Positions 8,731 to 16,326 of a DNA stretch of 36,642 nt are shown here, piece by piece; positions within the stretch are counted from its first letter, which is position 1, and each line of letters starts with the position of its first letter. The DNA is taken from positions 1-36,642 of the forward strand of contig NZ_SZNH01000049.1 in the NCBI RefSeq assembly GCF_005869855.1. The letters run 5' to 3'. The translations under genes and the position numbers were made by a program. This DNA is from Nostoc sp. PA-18-2419. GTDB lineage: Bacteria; Cyanobacteriota; Cyanobacteriia; Cyanobacteriales; Nostocaceae. The notes under the pieces are model-generated. The model was not told where the DNA came from, did not search any database, and worked only from the letters and a program-made list of their open reading frames with translations.

Positions 8731-9918
8731 ATGAAAATACTGGTACTGAGTTGGGAGTTTCCACCCAGAATAGTTGGAGGAATTGCGCGTCATGTAGCTG
8801 AGTTGTACCCAGAACTAGTAAAGTTAGGGCATGAAGTCCATTTGATTACAGTGGAGTTTGGTCAGGCATCGCTGTATGAAGTGGTGGAGGGAGTAAACAT
8901 ACATCGGGTGCCAGTGGGATATAGTAATGACTTTTTCCACTGGGTGGTCAATTTTAACGAAAGCATGGGACATCATGGTGGTAAGTTAATCTTAGAGGAA
9001 GGCCCGTTTGATTTAATTCATGCCCATGACTGGTTAGTCGGAGACGCCGCGATCGCTCTTAAGCATAATTTTAAAATACCACTAATTGCTACAATTCACG
9101 CTACAGAATACGGACGTCATAACGGTATTCACACTGATATACAACGTTATATTAATGGTAAAGAAACCTTATTGGGTTACAACGCTTGGCGGATTATCGT
9201 TTGTAGCGACTATATGCGGCGGGAAGTAGAACGAGCGCTACATAGTCCTTGGAACAAAATTGATATCATTTATAACGGTATCCGAGCCGAAAAGAAACGA
9301 CACCATGAAGATTTTCATGCTCTGGATTTTCGCCGCAAATTTGCCGACGACGATGAGAAAATCGTTTACTACCTTGGTCGCATGACTTATGAAAAGGGTG
9401 TACCTACATTGTTGAATGCTGCACCCAGAATACTTTGGCAAATGGCTGGTAAAGTAAAATTTGTGATCGTTGGTGGTGGCAATACCGACCATCTCAAACG
9501 CCAATCTTGGGATTTAGGAATTTGGCACAATTGCTATTTTACTGGTTTTCTCTCCGATGATTACTTAGATAAATTTCAAACTGTTGCTGACTGTGCCGTA
9601 TTTCCTAGCCTTTACGAACCCTTTGGAATTGTGGCTTTAGAAAGCTTTGCTTCTCGTGTACCTGTAGTTGTATCTGATACAGGTGGTTTTCCAGAAGTCG
9701 TGCAACATACCAAAACGGGTATTGTGACTTGGGTAAATAATGCCGATTCCTTAGCTTGGGGAATTTTGGAGGTGTTAAAAAATCCAGGATATCGGCAATG
9801 GTTGGTAGATAATGCTTATGAAGATTTAGAACGACGCTTTAGCTGGCCGAAATTAGCCAAGCAAACCGAAGAAGTTTATCAGCAAGTTGTACAAGAGCGA
9901 TCGCAAATTATCTGGTAA
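8731..9918 (+). CDS. GT4 family glycosyltransferase (GT-B fold)
   Basis: A 395-residue retaining glycosyltransferase transferring sugar from a nucleotide sugar. The N-terminal Rossmann domain opens with MKILVLSWEFPPRIVGGIARH, containing the Gly-Gly acceptor-side loop typical of GT4 and glycogen-synthase-like enzymes. HAHDWLVG (about 97-104) and YNGI (about 181-184) follow. The C-terminal domain has YYLGRMTYEKGV (about 213-224) and the E-x7-E donor site PSLYEPFGIVALES (Glu296 and Glu304). AGGA lies about 11 bases before the ATG. There is no signal peptide, so it is cytoplasmic or membrane-peripheral. The acceptor is not recognisable. No polysaccharide cluster surrounds it; GH57, GH63 and GH133 enzymes elsewhere in the window make an alpha-glucan link possible but unproven. 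Confidence 0.92.
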   Translation: MKILVLSWEFPPRIVGGIARHVAELYPELVKLGHEVHLITVEFGQASLYEVVEGVNIHRVPVGYSNDFFHWVVNFNESMGHHGGKLILEEGPFDLIHAHDWLVGDAAIALKHNFKIPLIATIHATEYGRHNGIHTDIQRYINGKETLLGYNAWRIIVCSDYMRREVERALHSPWNKIDIIYNGIRAEKKRHHEDFHALDFRRKFADDDEKIVYYLGRMTYEKGVPTLLNAAPRILWQMAGKVKFVIVGGGNTDHLKRQSWDLGIWHNCYFTGFLSDDYLDKFQTVADCAVFPSLYEPFGIVALESFASRVPVVVSDTGGFPEVVQHTKTGIVTWVNNADSLAWGILEVLKNPGYRQWLVDNAYEDLERRFSWPKLAKQTEEVYQQVVQERSQIIW

Positions 9919-10270
9919 TCAAGTATACTGGTTATGTTTTTGGACTTTGGATAAAAAGAGTAGGTTCGCAAATAATTCTACGCGAATTAAGACACAGGCA
10001 TAGAAAAAGAATAGCTACCAGTCTCCCTATACATAGTAATATCAACGACAAAAGGTTATTAGGGAAATACTGGTGGCTTTGCCTAAATTAAACGACAATC
10101 TAAATAAAAAGCTACAAGTAATCTAGAGATTATTGCAGAATAATGCAGATAATCAACGAGCACTTTCGGTTATTTAGCATTAAAAAACAGTACAAGTTCT
10201 GTACGCTGGAATTTCAAGCTTTATGATGCCAAAGTTAAGATGATGGGCGTCTAAATTGCTTTAAACAGTC

Positions 10271-10519
10271 CTTTGTCATTTGTCATTGGTCATTTGTCTT
10301 TATAAAGGTCAAAGCGCAAAGTCTGTAAACGCTTGTGCGGCTTTCTACAGGGTGCGCCGACTCTGCATCGGCTTATCAGTTAGCACAGCGTTAGCGACGC
10401 AGCGAAAAGTCGGAGCGGCGGCTTCCGCCGTTAGCACAGCGGTAGCGAGTCCGCGAGCGTCTCTGAACTTTTCAAGACAGGAGCATCACTTTGTAACAGA
10501 GGACAAATAACTAAGGACA
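10271..10519. repeat. GC-rich composite intergenic repeat flanked by heptad repeats
   Basis: The left border is four heptads of the ATTTGTC type (10271-10298). The right border has related heptads in the opposite orientation (GAGGACA AATAACT AAGGACA, 10499-10519). The core is clearly more GC-rich than its surroundings. It holds a direct repeat of GTTAGCACAGCG (10379 and 10430) and hairpins CGGCGG-CTT-CCGCCG (10416-10430) and GCCGA-N7-TCGGC (10346-10362). Similar GC-rich TTAGC/GCGAG blocks are scattered through Nostocales genomes. It lies upstream of the cyanophycinase-like gene. The open frame at 10280-10510 over it is not a gene. The rest of the 675-bp gap (9919-10270) shows nothing I can assign. 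Confidence 0.75.
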
Positions 10520-10593
10520 ATATTCACGAGGAAATGAGCAATTCAAATACGTAAGAGCTTAGCAATAATTGGAGTTTGCATCAGAAGTTTAGT

Positions 10594-11640
10594 ATGACAA
10601 AGGCATTCCCAAACGTATCAAGGCGCTTGAAAAGTAGAGCAATCAAATTATTTAACATGGGAATTTTCCTTATAACCCGTTTTATCGCGAACTGGAAACG
10701 CTATTTCTTAGGCGACAGTCTTGATGTCAGCCCCTCCCCCTCTTTTGATGTCCGTTCTTCTTCCTTATCTGGCCCGGTTCTTAGCTTGGGTGGAGGAGGG
10801 CCTGATGTGGACGACGCTATCCAGTGGATGATTAACGAAGTTAGGGGAGGTACTAACTCCGCCACCAAACTTAATGTTGTTGTTATCCGGACTTCTGGTA
10901 ATCACGATTACAATCGCCTAATTTCTGCGATGAAAGGCGTAAACTCAGTAGAAACTCTAGTTATTAGCAATCGCCAAGAAGCAAACAAAGCTGAGATTGT
11001 TGAAAAAGTCAGAAATGCTGATGTGATTTTCTTTGCTGGCGGCGATCAATGTCAATATATTCGCAGTTGGAAAGACACGAAGCTGGAAACTGCTGTTAAG
11101 TCAGTTTACTTGAAGGGAGGCGGTATTGGTGGCACCAGTGCGGGTGCGATGATCCAAAGTGAGTGTGTTTACGATGCTTGTGCTTCTTCCGAAAAAGGCA
11201 TTGAAACTAGAGATGCACTCGAAGACCCTTACCGAGACATTACTTTTACTTACAACTTTTTTAACTGGAGTTATTTGAAGGGAACTATCGTAGATACACA
11301 CTTCGACAGGCGGGAAAGAATGGGTCGAATTATGACTTTTATTGCTCGTCAAATTAAAGACGGTGTATCTAGCAGTGTTTTAGGTATAGCAGTCAGTGAA
11401 AGTACATCAGTTGTTGTAGATAAATACGGTCTGGTGAAAGTTATCGGTAGGGGTGCGGCGTACTTTGTACTAGGCGATCATATGCCAGAAGTATGCGAAC
11501 CGCGATCGCCTTTGACGTTTTCCAACTATAAGATTTGGAGAGTTCCTCGCGGCGATACATTCAACTTGAGAAACAGACCAACCTCAGGATACTATCTCAG
11601 GAGTGTTAAAAGAGGACGGATTGATTCAAATCCTTATTGA
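10594..11640 (+). CDS. Cyanophycinase-like protein (peptidase family S51)
   Basis: Family S51 serine peptidases such as CphB cleave cyanophycin (multi-L-arginyl-poly-L-aspartate) to beta-Asp-Arg. This 348-residue protein has the core motifs: a glycine-rich strand end (LSLGGGGPDVDDA), FFAGGDQ (about 146-152), the nucleophile elbow GGTSAGA with Ser182, and DTHFDRRERMGR with His236. CphB usually has Asp-Gln-His-Phe at the last motif; here Thr235 replaces the Gln that lines the substrate pocket, so a different peptide may be cut. An extra N-terminus of about 60 residues, basic with a short hydrophobic stretch (MGIFLITRFI), precedes the domain. I prefer the ATG at 10594 over the in-frame TTG at 10576, which lies too close to its GGAG. 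No cyanophycin synthetase is nearby. Confidence 0.82.
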   Translation: MTKAFPNVSRRLKSRAIKLFNMGIFLITRFIANWKRYFLGDSLDVSPSPSFDVRSSSLSGPVLSLGGGGPDVDDAIQWMINEVRGGTNSATKLNVVVIRTSGNHDYNRLISAMKGVNSVETLVISNRQEANKAEIVEKVRNADVIFFAGGDQCQYIRSWKDTKLETAVKSVYLKGGGIGGTSAGAMIQSECVYDACASSEKGIETRDALEDPYRDITFTYNFFNWSYLKGTIVDTHFDRRERMGRIMTFIARQIKDGVSSSVLGIAVSESTSVVVDKYGLVKVIGRGAAYFVLGDHMPEVCEPRSPLTFSNYKIWRVPRGDTFNLRNRPTSGYYLRSVKRGRIDSNPY

Positions 11641-11712
11641 GTGGGACTGGGGACTGGGAATTAAGAAATAAATCTTCAAAGAACACTTTCTTAGTACCCA
11701 GTACCCAATCCC
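11641..11712 (-). repeat. Palindromic dispersed repeat, copy 2, filling a convergent gene gap
   Basis: This fills the space between the stop of the cyanophycinase-like gene (ends 11640) and the stop of the SDR gene (11714-11716). GGGACTGGGGACTGGG (11643-11658) pairs with 11697-11712 at 14 of 16 positions, and an inner stem TAAGAAA/TTTCTTA (11662-11668 with 11687-11693) extends the fold. It is the reverse-orientation copy of 3823-3902. Position and fold suggest a bidirectional terminator for the two convergent genes. Confidence 0.8.
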
Positions 11713-11713
11713 T

Positions 11714-12454
11714 TTACCAGGGAAGCACGCCATTCTCGTCAAAAAACCCTCCGCTAGAACCATCATCAGGGAGAGTAGCAAGTCTGACTGCTGCCTTGGC
11801 TCCCTGCTCAACAGTGCGGCGACCTTGGTGTTGATTGATGTCGGTTGCTGTGTAACCAGGGTCAGCAGCATTGACTTTTATCGGGGTATCTTTTAGTTCA
11901 GCAGCAAGCAGAACTGTAAGCGCGTTTACTGCTGTCTTTGATGAATTATAAGCAAGAAGTTTATAGTCTGCAAACTCAAAATTGGGGTCGGAGTTTTGAG
12001 TTAGAGAACCTAAACCACTTGAGATATTTACTATTCGCCCTCCTGTTGATTTCTTCAACAGTGGTAACAAAGCTTTTGTAACTGCAAATACTCCGAAGAC
12101 ATTAGTTTCATAAGTGTGTCGCAGTGTTTGAATATCAACTTGACTGGGTGGAAGGCGATCGCCATCGCTTATTATCCCAGCGTTATTAATCAGGATATCA
12201 AGTTTACCGAATTCGCTCTCGATTTGTTGGGCTGTAGAGTCGATTGTTTTTTGGTCTACTACATCTAATTGAATTGCTTTAGCATCAATGTCATTTATAC
12301 GAAGCTTATTCGCCGCTTCTTCACCACGTGCGATATCTCTAGCACCAATAACAACAGTGGCACCTTTAGAACCTAGTTGACGTGCAATTTCATACCCAAT
12401 ACCCTTATTTGCACCTGTAATCAGTGCAATTTTGCCCTTTAATTCTTCTGACAT
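11714..12454 (-). CDS. Short-chain dehydrogenase/reductase (SDR), carbonyl-reductase-like
   Basis: A 246-residue NAD(P)H-dependent oxidoreductase of the classical SDR type. The cofactor motif TGANKGIG is at 13-20, the structural NNAG at 90-93, the catalytic Ser near 145-146 (NISSG) and Tyr169-x3-Lys173 (YNSSK). The length and the insertion before the catalytic Tyr resemble plant/animal carbonyl-reductase-like SDRs that reduce aldehydes, ketones or menthone-type substrates. Arg39 after the second beta strand (GARD) suggests NADPH. It is divergent from the aldo/keto reductase gene with a shared 285-bp promoter region; the two could be co-regulated for detoxifying reactive carbonyls, which is inference. 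Confidence 0.92.
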   Translation of the reverse strand: MSEELKGKIALITGANKGIGYEIARQLGSKGATVVIGARDIARGEEAANKLRINDIDAKAIQLDVVDQKTIDSTAQQIESEFGKLDILINNAGIISDGDRLPPSQVDIQTLRHTYETNVFGVFAVTKALLPLLKKSTGGRIVNISSGLGSLTQNSDPNFEFADYKLLAYNSSKTAVNALTVLLAAELKDTPIKVNAADPGYTATDINQHQGRRTVEQGAKAAVRLATLPDDGSSGGFFDENGVLPW

Positions 12455-12575
12455 ATTATTTTCTGTATTTAACTGCCAACTGCTACTATTTTCGAGCCAC
12501 TCTAGTGTATATGTAGTATGTCATTAATACAAGACTTAGGAATTGGTAATGCCACACCTATGGTATTTACGAGTG

Positions 12576-12607
12576 TTGATTGTTAACTGAGGAGTGTTAA
12601 CCGTCAA
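12576..12607. promoter_or_regulatory. Imperfect palindrome in the SDR/aldo-keto reductase divergent promoter region
   Basis: TTGATTGTTAAC (12576-12587) and GTTAACCGTCAA (12596-12607) are complementary at 10 of 12 positions, with an 8-base spacer. It sits between two divergent reductase genes, a sensible place for an operator, though it may simply be a heptad-repeat remnant. A second inverted repeat, CTCATCC...GGATGAG (12616-12622 with 12636-12642), follows it. Confidence 0.3.
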
Positions 12608-12739
12608 TGTGAAATCTCATCCTCTTTTAAGGGTGGGATGAGCTTAAACCAGTAGTCATTCACACCTGAGATAGCGGTTGAGACAGTATTGGCAGCGTAC
12701 ACTACTAAATGACTCAAAAATTCTTGGAGCAAAGTAGAT

Positions 12740-13696
12740 ATGCAAACCAAACAGCTTGGGAATTCGGAGCTTCACATTACCCCAATTGGCTTTGGTGCTT
12801 GGGCAATCGGTGGAGGTGGATGGACTTTTGGTTGGGGAGAGCAGGACGACCAGGAATCGATCGCAGCCATCAATCACGCTCTCGACCTTGGTATAAATTG
12901 GATTGACACCGCAGCAGTCTATGGTTTGGGACATTCGGAGGAGGTTGTTGCCAAGGCGCTCAAAGGTCGATCAGATCGCCCCTATATTTTCACTAAATGC
13001 TCAATGATCTGGGATGAAAAGGGCAAAATTGGTAACAGCCTCAAGGCAGATTCTCTGCGCCAGGAGGTAGAAGCTAGTTTGCGGCGGCTGAATATTGAAA
13101 GTATTGACCTTTACCAAATTCACTGGCCGAACCCAGATTCAGAAGTTGAAGAAGGGTGGACAACTCTGGCCAAGCTAAAGGATGAAGGTAAGGTTCGTTA
13201 TATCGGGGTTTCCAACTTCAATGTCCAACAGTTGCAACGTGCCCAGAAGATTGCGCCAGTTACTTCATTGCAACCACCTTATTCACTAGTCAAACCTGAT
13301 GTTGAAAACGAGATTTTACCTTTCTGCAAGGAAAACAACATTGGTGTGATTGTTTATTCACCGATGCAATCTGGCTTGCTCACAGGAAAGATGACACCAG
13401 AGCGGGTTGCCGATTTTCCAGATGATGATTGGCGCAAGAATAATAAGGAATTTCAGGAGCCACGCCTATCTCGTAATCTAAAACTAGTAGAAGTGTTGCA
13501 ACACATTGGTGAAAAACACGGTCGTTCGCCTGGTGAAGTGGCGATCGCTTGGACTTTAAACAACCCAGCACTAACGGCGGCGATCGTTGGCGGACGCAAT
13601 CCCAAGCAGGTGGAAGGAATCATCGGTGCTGGAGAATTTCGCCTCAATCAGCAGGAACTAGATGAAATTGAGACTTTCATCCACGAGAATCCATAA
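12740..13696 (+). CDS. Aldo/keto reductase
   Basis: A 318-residue (beta/alpha)8 NADPH-dependent aldo/keto reductase. The catalytic tetrad is visible: Asp56 (NWIDTAAVYG), Tyr61, Lys86 (IFTKC) and His128 (YQIHWP). The Ser/Asn cofactor strand is VRYIGVSNFN, and the C-terminal cofactor loop (AAIVGGRNPKQVEGIIGA) is of the kind found in AKR11/AKR13-like general stress proteins. Substrates are probably aldehydes or small sugars. GGAG lies about 11 bases upstream of the ATG. It is divergent from the SDR gene and convergent with the cysteine desulfurase gene. Catalytic residues are intact. Confidence 0.94.
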   Translation: MQTKQLGNSELHITPIGFGAWAIGGGGWTFGWGEQDDQESIAAINHALDLGINWIDTAAVYGLGHSEEVVAKALKGRSDRPYIFTKCSMIWDEKGKIGNSLKADSLRQEVEASLRRLNIESIDLYQIHWPNPDSEVEEGWTTLAKLKDEGKVRYIGVSNFNVQQLQRAQKIAPVTSLQPPYSLVKPDVENEILPFCKENNIGVIVYSPMQSGLLTGKMTPERVADFPDDDWRKNNKEFQEPRLSRNLKLVEVLQHIGEKHGRSPGEVAIAWTLNNPALTAAIVGGRNPKQVEGIIGAGEFRLNQQELDEIETFIHENP

Positions 13697-13746
13697 AAGG
13701 GATTGGGGAGACAAGGAGAATAACTCCTCACTCTTAACTCTTGTAC

Positions 13747-13766
13747 AGACGCGATTAATCGCGTCT
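13747..13766. terminator. Perfect 20-bp palindrome between convergent genes
   Basis: AGACGCGATTAATCGCGTCT is a perfect palindrome placed 50 bases after the aldo/keto reductase stop and directly beside the iscS stop codon (13768-13770). It can form a GC-rich stem in RNA from either strand, so it is a good bidirectional terminator candidate. The same motif is common between genes in Nostoc-type genomes. Confidence 0.55.
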
Positions 13767-13767
13767 C

Positions 13768-14943
13768 CTAACTGCCCACGCTCACAAAAGCCGAATTACG
13801 CAAACCTTGAATGGTGGCGATCGCATGTTTCGCCACAATATCAATTTCCTGTTGTGTATTAAACCTGCCAATACCAAACCGTATTGATGCATAAGCAAGC
13901 TTTTGGGAATGTCCCAGTGCTGTGAGAACATGTGAGGGTGCGGTGGTTGCTGAGGAGCAAGCAGAACCAGAAGAAACAGCCATCACTGGCTGCAATCCTA
14001 GCAAAAGTGCGGCTCCATCCACTCCCTCTACGCTGATATTTAAGTTTCCCGCCAATCGCGCTTGTGGATGTCCGTTGAAATGAATTCCTGAAAGTTTCGA
14101 AAGTGGTTCCCACAAATTTTGTCTGAGTTGAGTGAGGCGTTGGGTTTCTGTAGCTTGTTCTGCCAAACCAATTTCTATAGCTTTGCCAAAGCCAACAATT
14201 TGCGGTGTATACAATGTACCAGAACGCATTCCCCGCTCATGTCCGCCACCGTGCTGCTGTGGAGCCAGTTGTACTCTAGGATTGCGCCTGCGAACATATA
14301 GCGCCCCGATACCCTTAGGCCCATATACTTTATGTGCGGTAAGCGACATCAAATCAATTTTCATCGCTTGTACATCCAAGGGAATTTTACCAATAGCTTG
14401 AGCGGCGTCGGTGTGAAAAATGATTTGGCGCTGGTGGCACATTTCCCCAATTTCTGCTAATGGTTGCAACACACCAATTTCGTTATTTGCAGCCATTACC
14501 GATACTAAAATTGTCTCTGGACGGAAAGCTTTTTTTAACTCAATTAAATCAATTAATCCATCTTTTTGAATTGGGAGAATAGTAATTTCAAAACCGAGAT
14601 TTTTTAAATAATTGCAAGGGTCAAGAACTGCACTATGCTCAGTCGCAACAGTAATAATATGCTGACCTTTTTGAAAATAAGCTTCAGCAACACCTTTAAT
14701 AGCTAAATTATTCGCTTCTGTTGCACCACTGGTAAAAACAATTTCTTGCGGAGTGGCATTAATTGCTGCTGCTAAGATTTCTCGCGTTTGTTTGACAGCA
14801 GCTTCCGCTTCCCAACCGTAAAGATGACTGATACTGGCTGGGTTGCCAAAATGTTCTGTAAAATAAGGGAGCATCGCTGCTACTACCCGTTCATCTACAG
14901 GTGTAGTAGCGTGACAATCGAGGTAGATAGGACGAATAGACAT
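13768..14943 (-). CDS. iscS: Cysteine desulfurase, IscS/NifS type
   Basis: A 391-residue PLP enzyme that removes sulfur from cysteine and hands it on as a persulfide for Fe-S cluster and thiocofactor synthesis. Visible motifs are DCHATTPVDERV near the N-terminus, TSGATEANNLAIKG (71-84), TEH at 101-103, the cofactor-binding Asp179 (HTDAAQA), the Schiff-base Lys205 (TAHKVYGPKG) and the persulfide Cys329 in SSGSACSS. The ACSS loop and the length place it in the group I (IscS/NifS) class, not SufS. Cyanobacteria often have several such genes; nothing from a nif operon is nearby, so a housekeeping role is likelier. It starts 3 bases after the end of a broken gene on the same strand. Confidence 0.93.
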   Translation of the reverse strand: MSIRPIYLDCHATTPVDERVVAAMLPYFTEHFGNPASISHLYGWEAEAAVKQTREILAAAINATPQEIVFTSGATEANNLAIKGVAEAYFQKGQHIITVATEHSAVLDPCNYLKNLGFEITILPIQKDGLIDLIELKKAFRPETILVSVMAANNEIGVLQPLAEIGEMCHQRQIIFHTDAAQAIGKIPLDVQAMKIDLMSLTAHKVYGPKGIGALYVRRRNPRVQLAPQQHGGGHERGMRSGTLYTPQIVGFGKAIEIGLAEQATETQRLTQLRQNLWEPLSKLSGIHFNGHPQARLAGNLNISVEGVDGAALLLGLQPVMAVSSGSACSSATTAPSHVLTALGHSQKLAYASIRFGIGRFNTQQEIDIVAKHAIATIQGLRNSAFVSVGS

Positions 14944-14946
14944 AAA

Positions 14947-15573
14947 TTAACTCAAAATTTGACTTAAATTTTTTAATACACTTAGAACTTGATACAATTC
15001 ATTTTTTCTCTTCAACAGGGTAAATTCATCAGACAAGGCATACTTTGGTATATTTTGTTTAATAAGTTTCAGAAAGATAAAATTACTACCATTTGTTACC
15101 AATCCAAAAGTAGGTTTATCTTCACTAGGATTAGCCAGCATATAAACAAGTGCTTGAGATACGGCTTCTAAAAGAGAAAAACTAGACCTTTTCGATTCAA
15201 TTACTAATAACCAGAATTGTTCCTGAATAACTAAAATATCAATTCAACCTCTAATAATTTCTCCTTCATCCTCCGCAGAAATTTCTATTGATTGTTCGCC
15301 TCTTATATAAAAAGGCTCATCATAAAATCCAGCTAAGTTGAGTAAAGGAGATAAAACTACTAGTTTAACTGTTTCCTCTGACAAAGGAGGATACTTGACT
15401 AAACGGAGAAAATGAAGTTTTACTTTCTCTAAATCTTGCTTTTCTAAATCTGTAATTTCTGGTAAATTTTCAAACGATTCTGTAAAAAATGCCTCATCTT
15501 CAGCTAGCTGTAGACTAAATCTTTCCTCCAAATAAGCAAGCCCGATATTTTGTGCTTGGATAAATTGAACCAT
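14947..15573 (-). pseudogene. PD-(D/E)XK nuclease-like family protein, broken by an in-frame TGA
   Basis: The whole 627-bp stretch is one frame of 209 codons interrupted only by TGA at 15244-15246 (codon 110). Before the stop it reads a 109-residue N-terminal part (EITDLEKQDLEKVKLHFLRL and so on). After it the frame continues IDILVIQEQFWLLVIESK and on to a normal TAA. A single change from CGA (Arg) would restore G-R-I-D-I-L. The Asp after the stop and the Glu-x-Lys of IESK are the expected PD-(D/E)XK residues, so the truncated protein would lack the catalytic core. The family is often annotated as a restriction-endonuclease-R-like hypothetical protein in Nostocales. It ends 3 bases before the iscS start. 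Confidence 0.8.
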
Positions 15574-15704
15574 AATTCATTTAAAAGATTCAGTATAGCT
15601 ATTATGACACTGTTCCAGTATTAACCTAGATAGGAAGAACAAAGATAATTAACTTTAATTATTTGTATTTACAATTGAACTTTGAACAAATGGCTAATAA
15701 CGCT

Positions 15705-16184
15705 CTATGTGCCCGCTAATTCTCGTAGTTTAGTTAAAACTGCTTGAGCATGACCTTTGGTTTTTACATTCGGCCAAGTATAGGCAATAATTCTATCAGG
15801 TGAAATTAAAAAAGTTGAGCGAACCACACCCATATATTCTTTACCCATAAACTTCTTTAAGCGCCAAGCACCATACGCTTCTGTCAAAATATGTTCAGGG
15901 TCGCTTAAGAGGGTAATCGACAAATTATGTTTGCTGATAAATTTACAATGGGATTTACTCAAATCTGGACTCACACCTAAGATTTTGGCTTCGAGTGCGC
16001 TGAAGTCTTGATACAACTCGGTGAAATCTTTTGCTTCGGTGGTACAGCCAGGAGTATCATCTTTGGGGTAGAAATAAAGCACAATCCACTGACCTTTGAA
16101 GTTAGAGAGAGTTACTGGATTGTCATTTTCGTCAGGTGTGGATAAATCTGGTGCTGGTTGTCCGATTTGGGGAATGGTACTCAT
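15705..16184 (-). CDS. bcp: Peroxiredoxin Q / bacterioferritin-comigratory protein type, 1-Cys
   Basis: Reduces hydrogen peroxide and alkyl hydroperoxides. The ATG at 16184 gives a 159-residue protein with the usual start (MSTIPQIGQPAPDLS); an in-frame ATG 42 bases upstream (16226) would add an atypical leader. The peroxidatic cysteine is Cys47 in TPGCTTEAKDF. In most PrxQ proteins a resolving Cys follows five residues later; here that position is Lys52, so resolution must use another thiol (Cys80 in SHCKF) or an outside reductant. YPKDDTPGCT and SDPEHILTEAYGAW are otherwise typical, and Arg in VRSTFLI is the active-site arginine. There is no transit signal. It is a single gene between the broken nuclease gene and the kinase gene. 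Confidence 0.93.
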   Translation of the reverse strand: MSTIPQIGQPAPDLSTPDENDNPVTLSNFKGQWIVLYFYPKDDTPGCTTEAKDFTELYQDFSALEAKILGVSPDLSKSHCKFISKHNLSITLLSDPEHILTEAYGAWRLKKFMGKEYMGVVRSTFLISPDRIIAYTWPNVKTKGHAQAVLTKLRELAGT

Positions 16185-16326
16185 GGTGGGGTTGTAAGAG
16201 ATTACAATAGCTTTAGAATTGTACATAGATTTAAGCGATCCTAACCACTAATGACCAATAGTATTAGTTTTGGTTAAACAATAGCAAAACCCAAACAATT
16301 AGAAGCAATTTTTTACTTACAAGCTA

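Noticed and set aside
8598..8801. 67-residue open frame on the plus strand
   Set aside because: It overlaps the well-supported start of the GT4 gene in another frame, and its first part is AT-rich non-coding sequence with no domain.
10190..10204. GTACA-N5-TGTAC palindrome resembling an NtcA or LexA site
   Set aside because: NtcA needs GTA-N8-TAC and here the gap is nine; the cyanobacterial LexA box spacing also does not fit, and it lies about 390 bases from the nearest downstream gene.
10280..10510. 76-residue open frame on the plus strand
   Set aside because: It lies wholly in a GC-rich repeat with hairpins and direct repeats; the protein has no family features and its composition follows the repeat.
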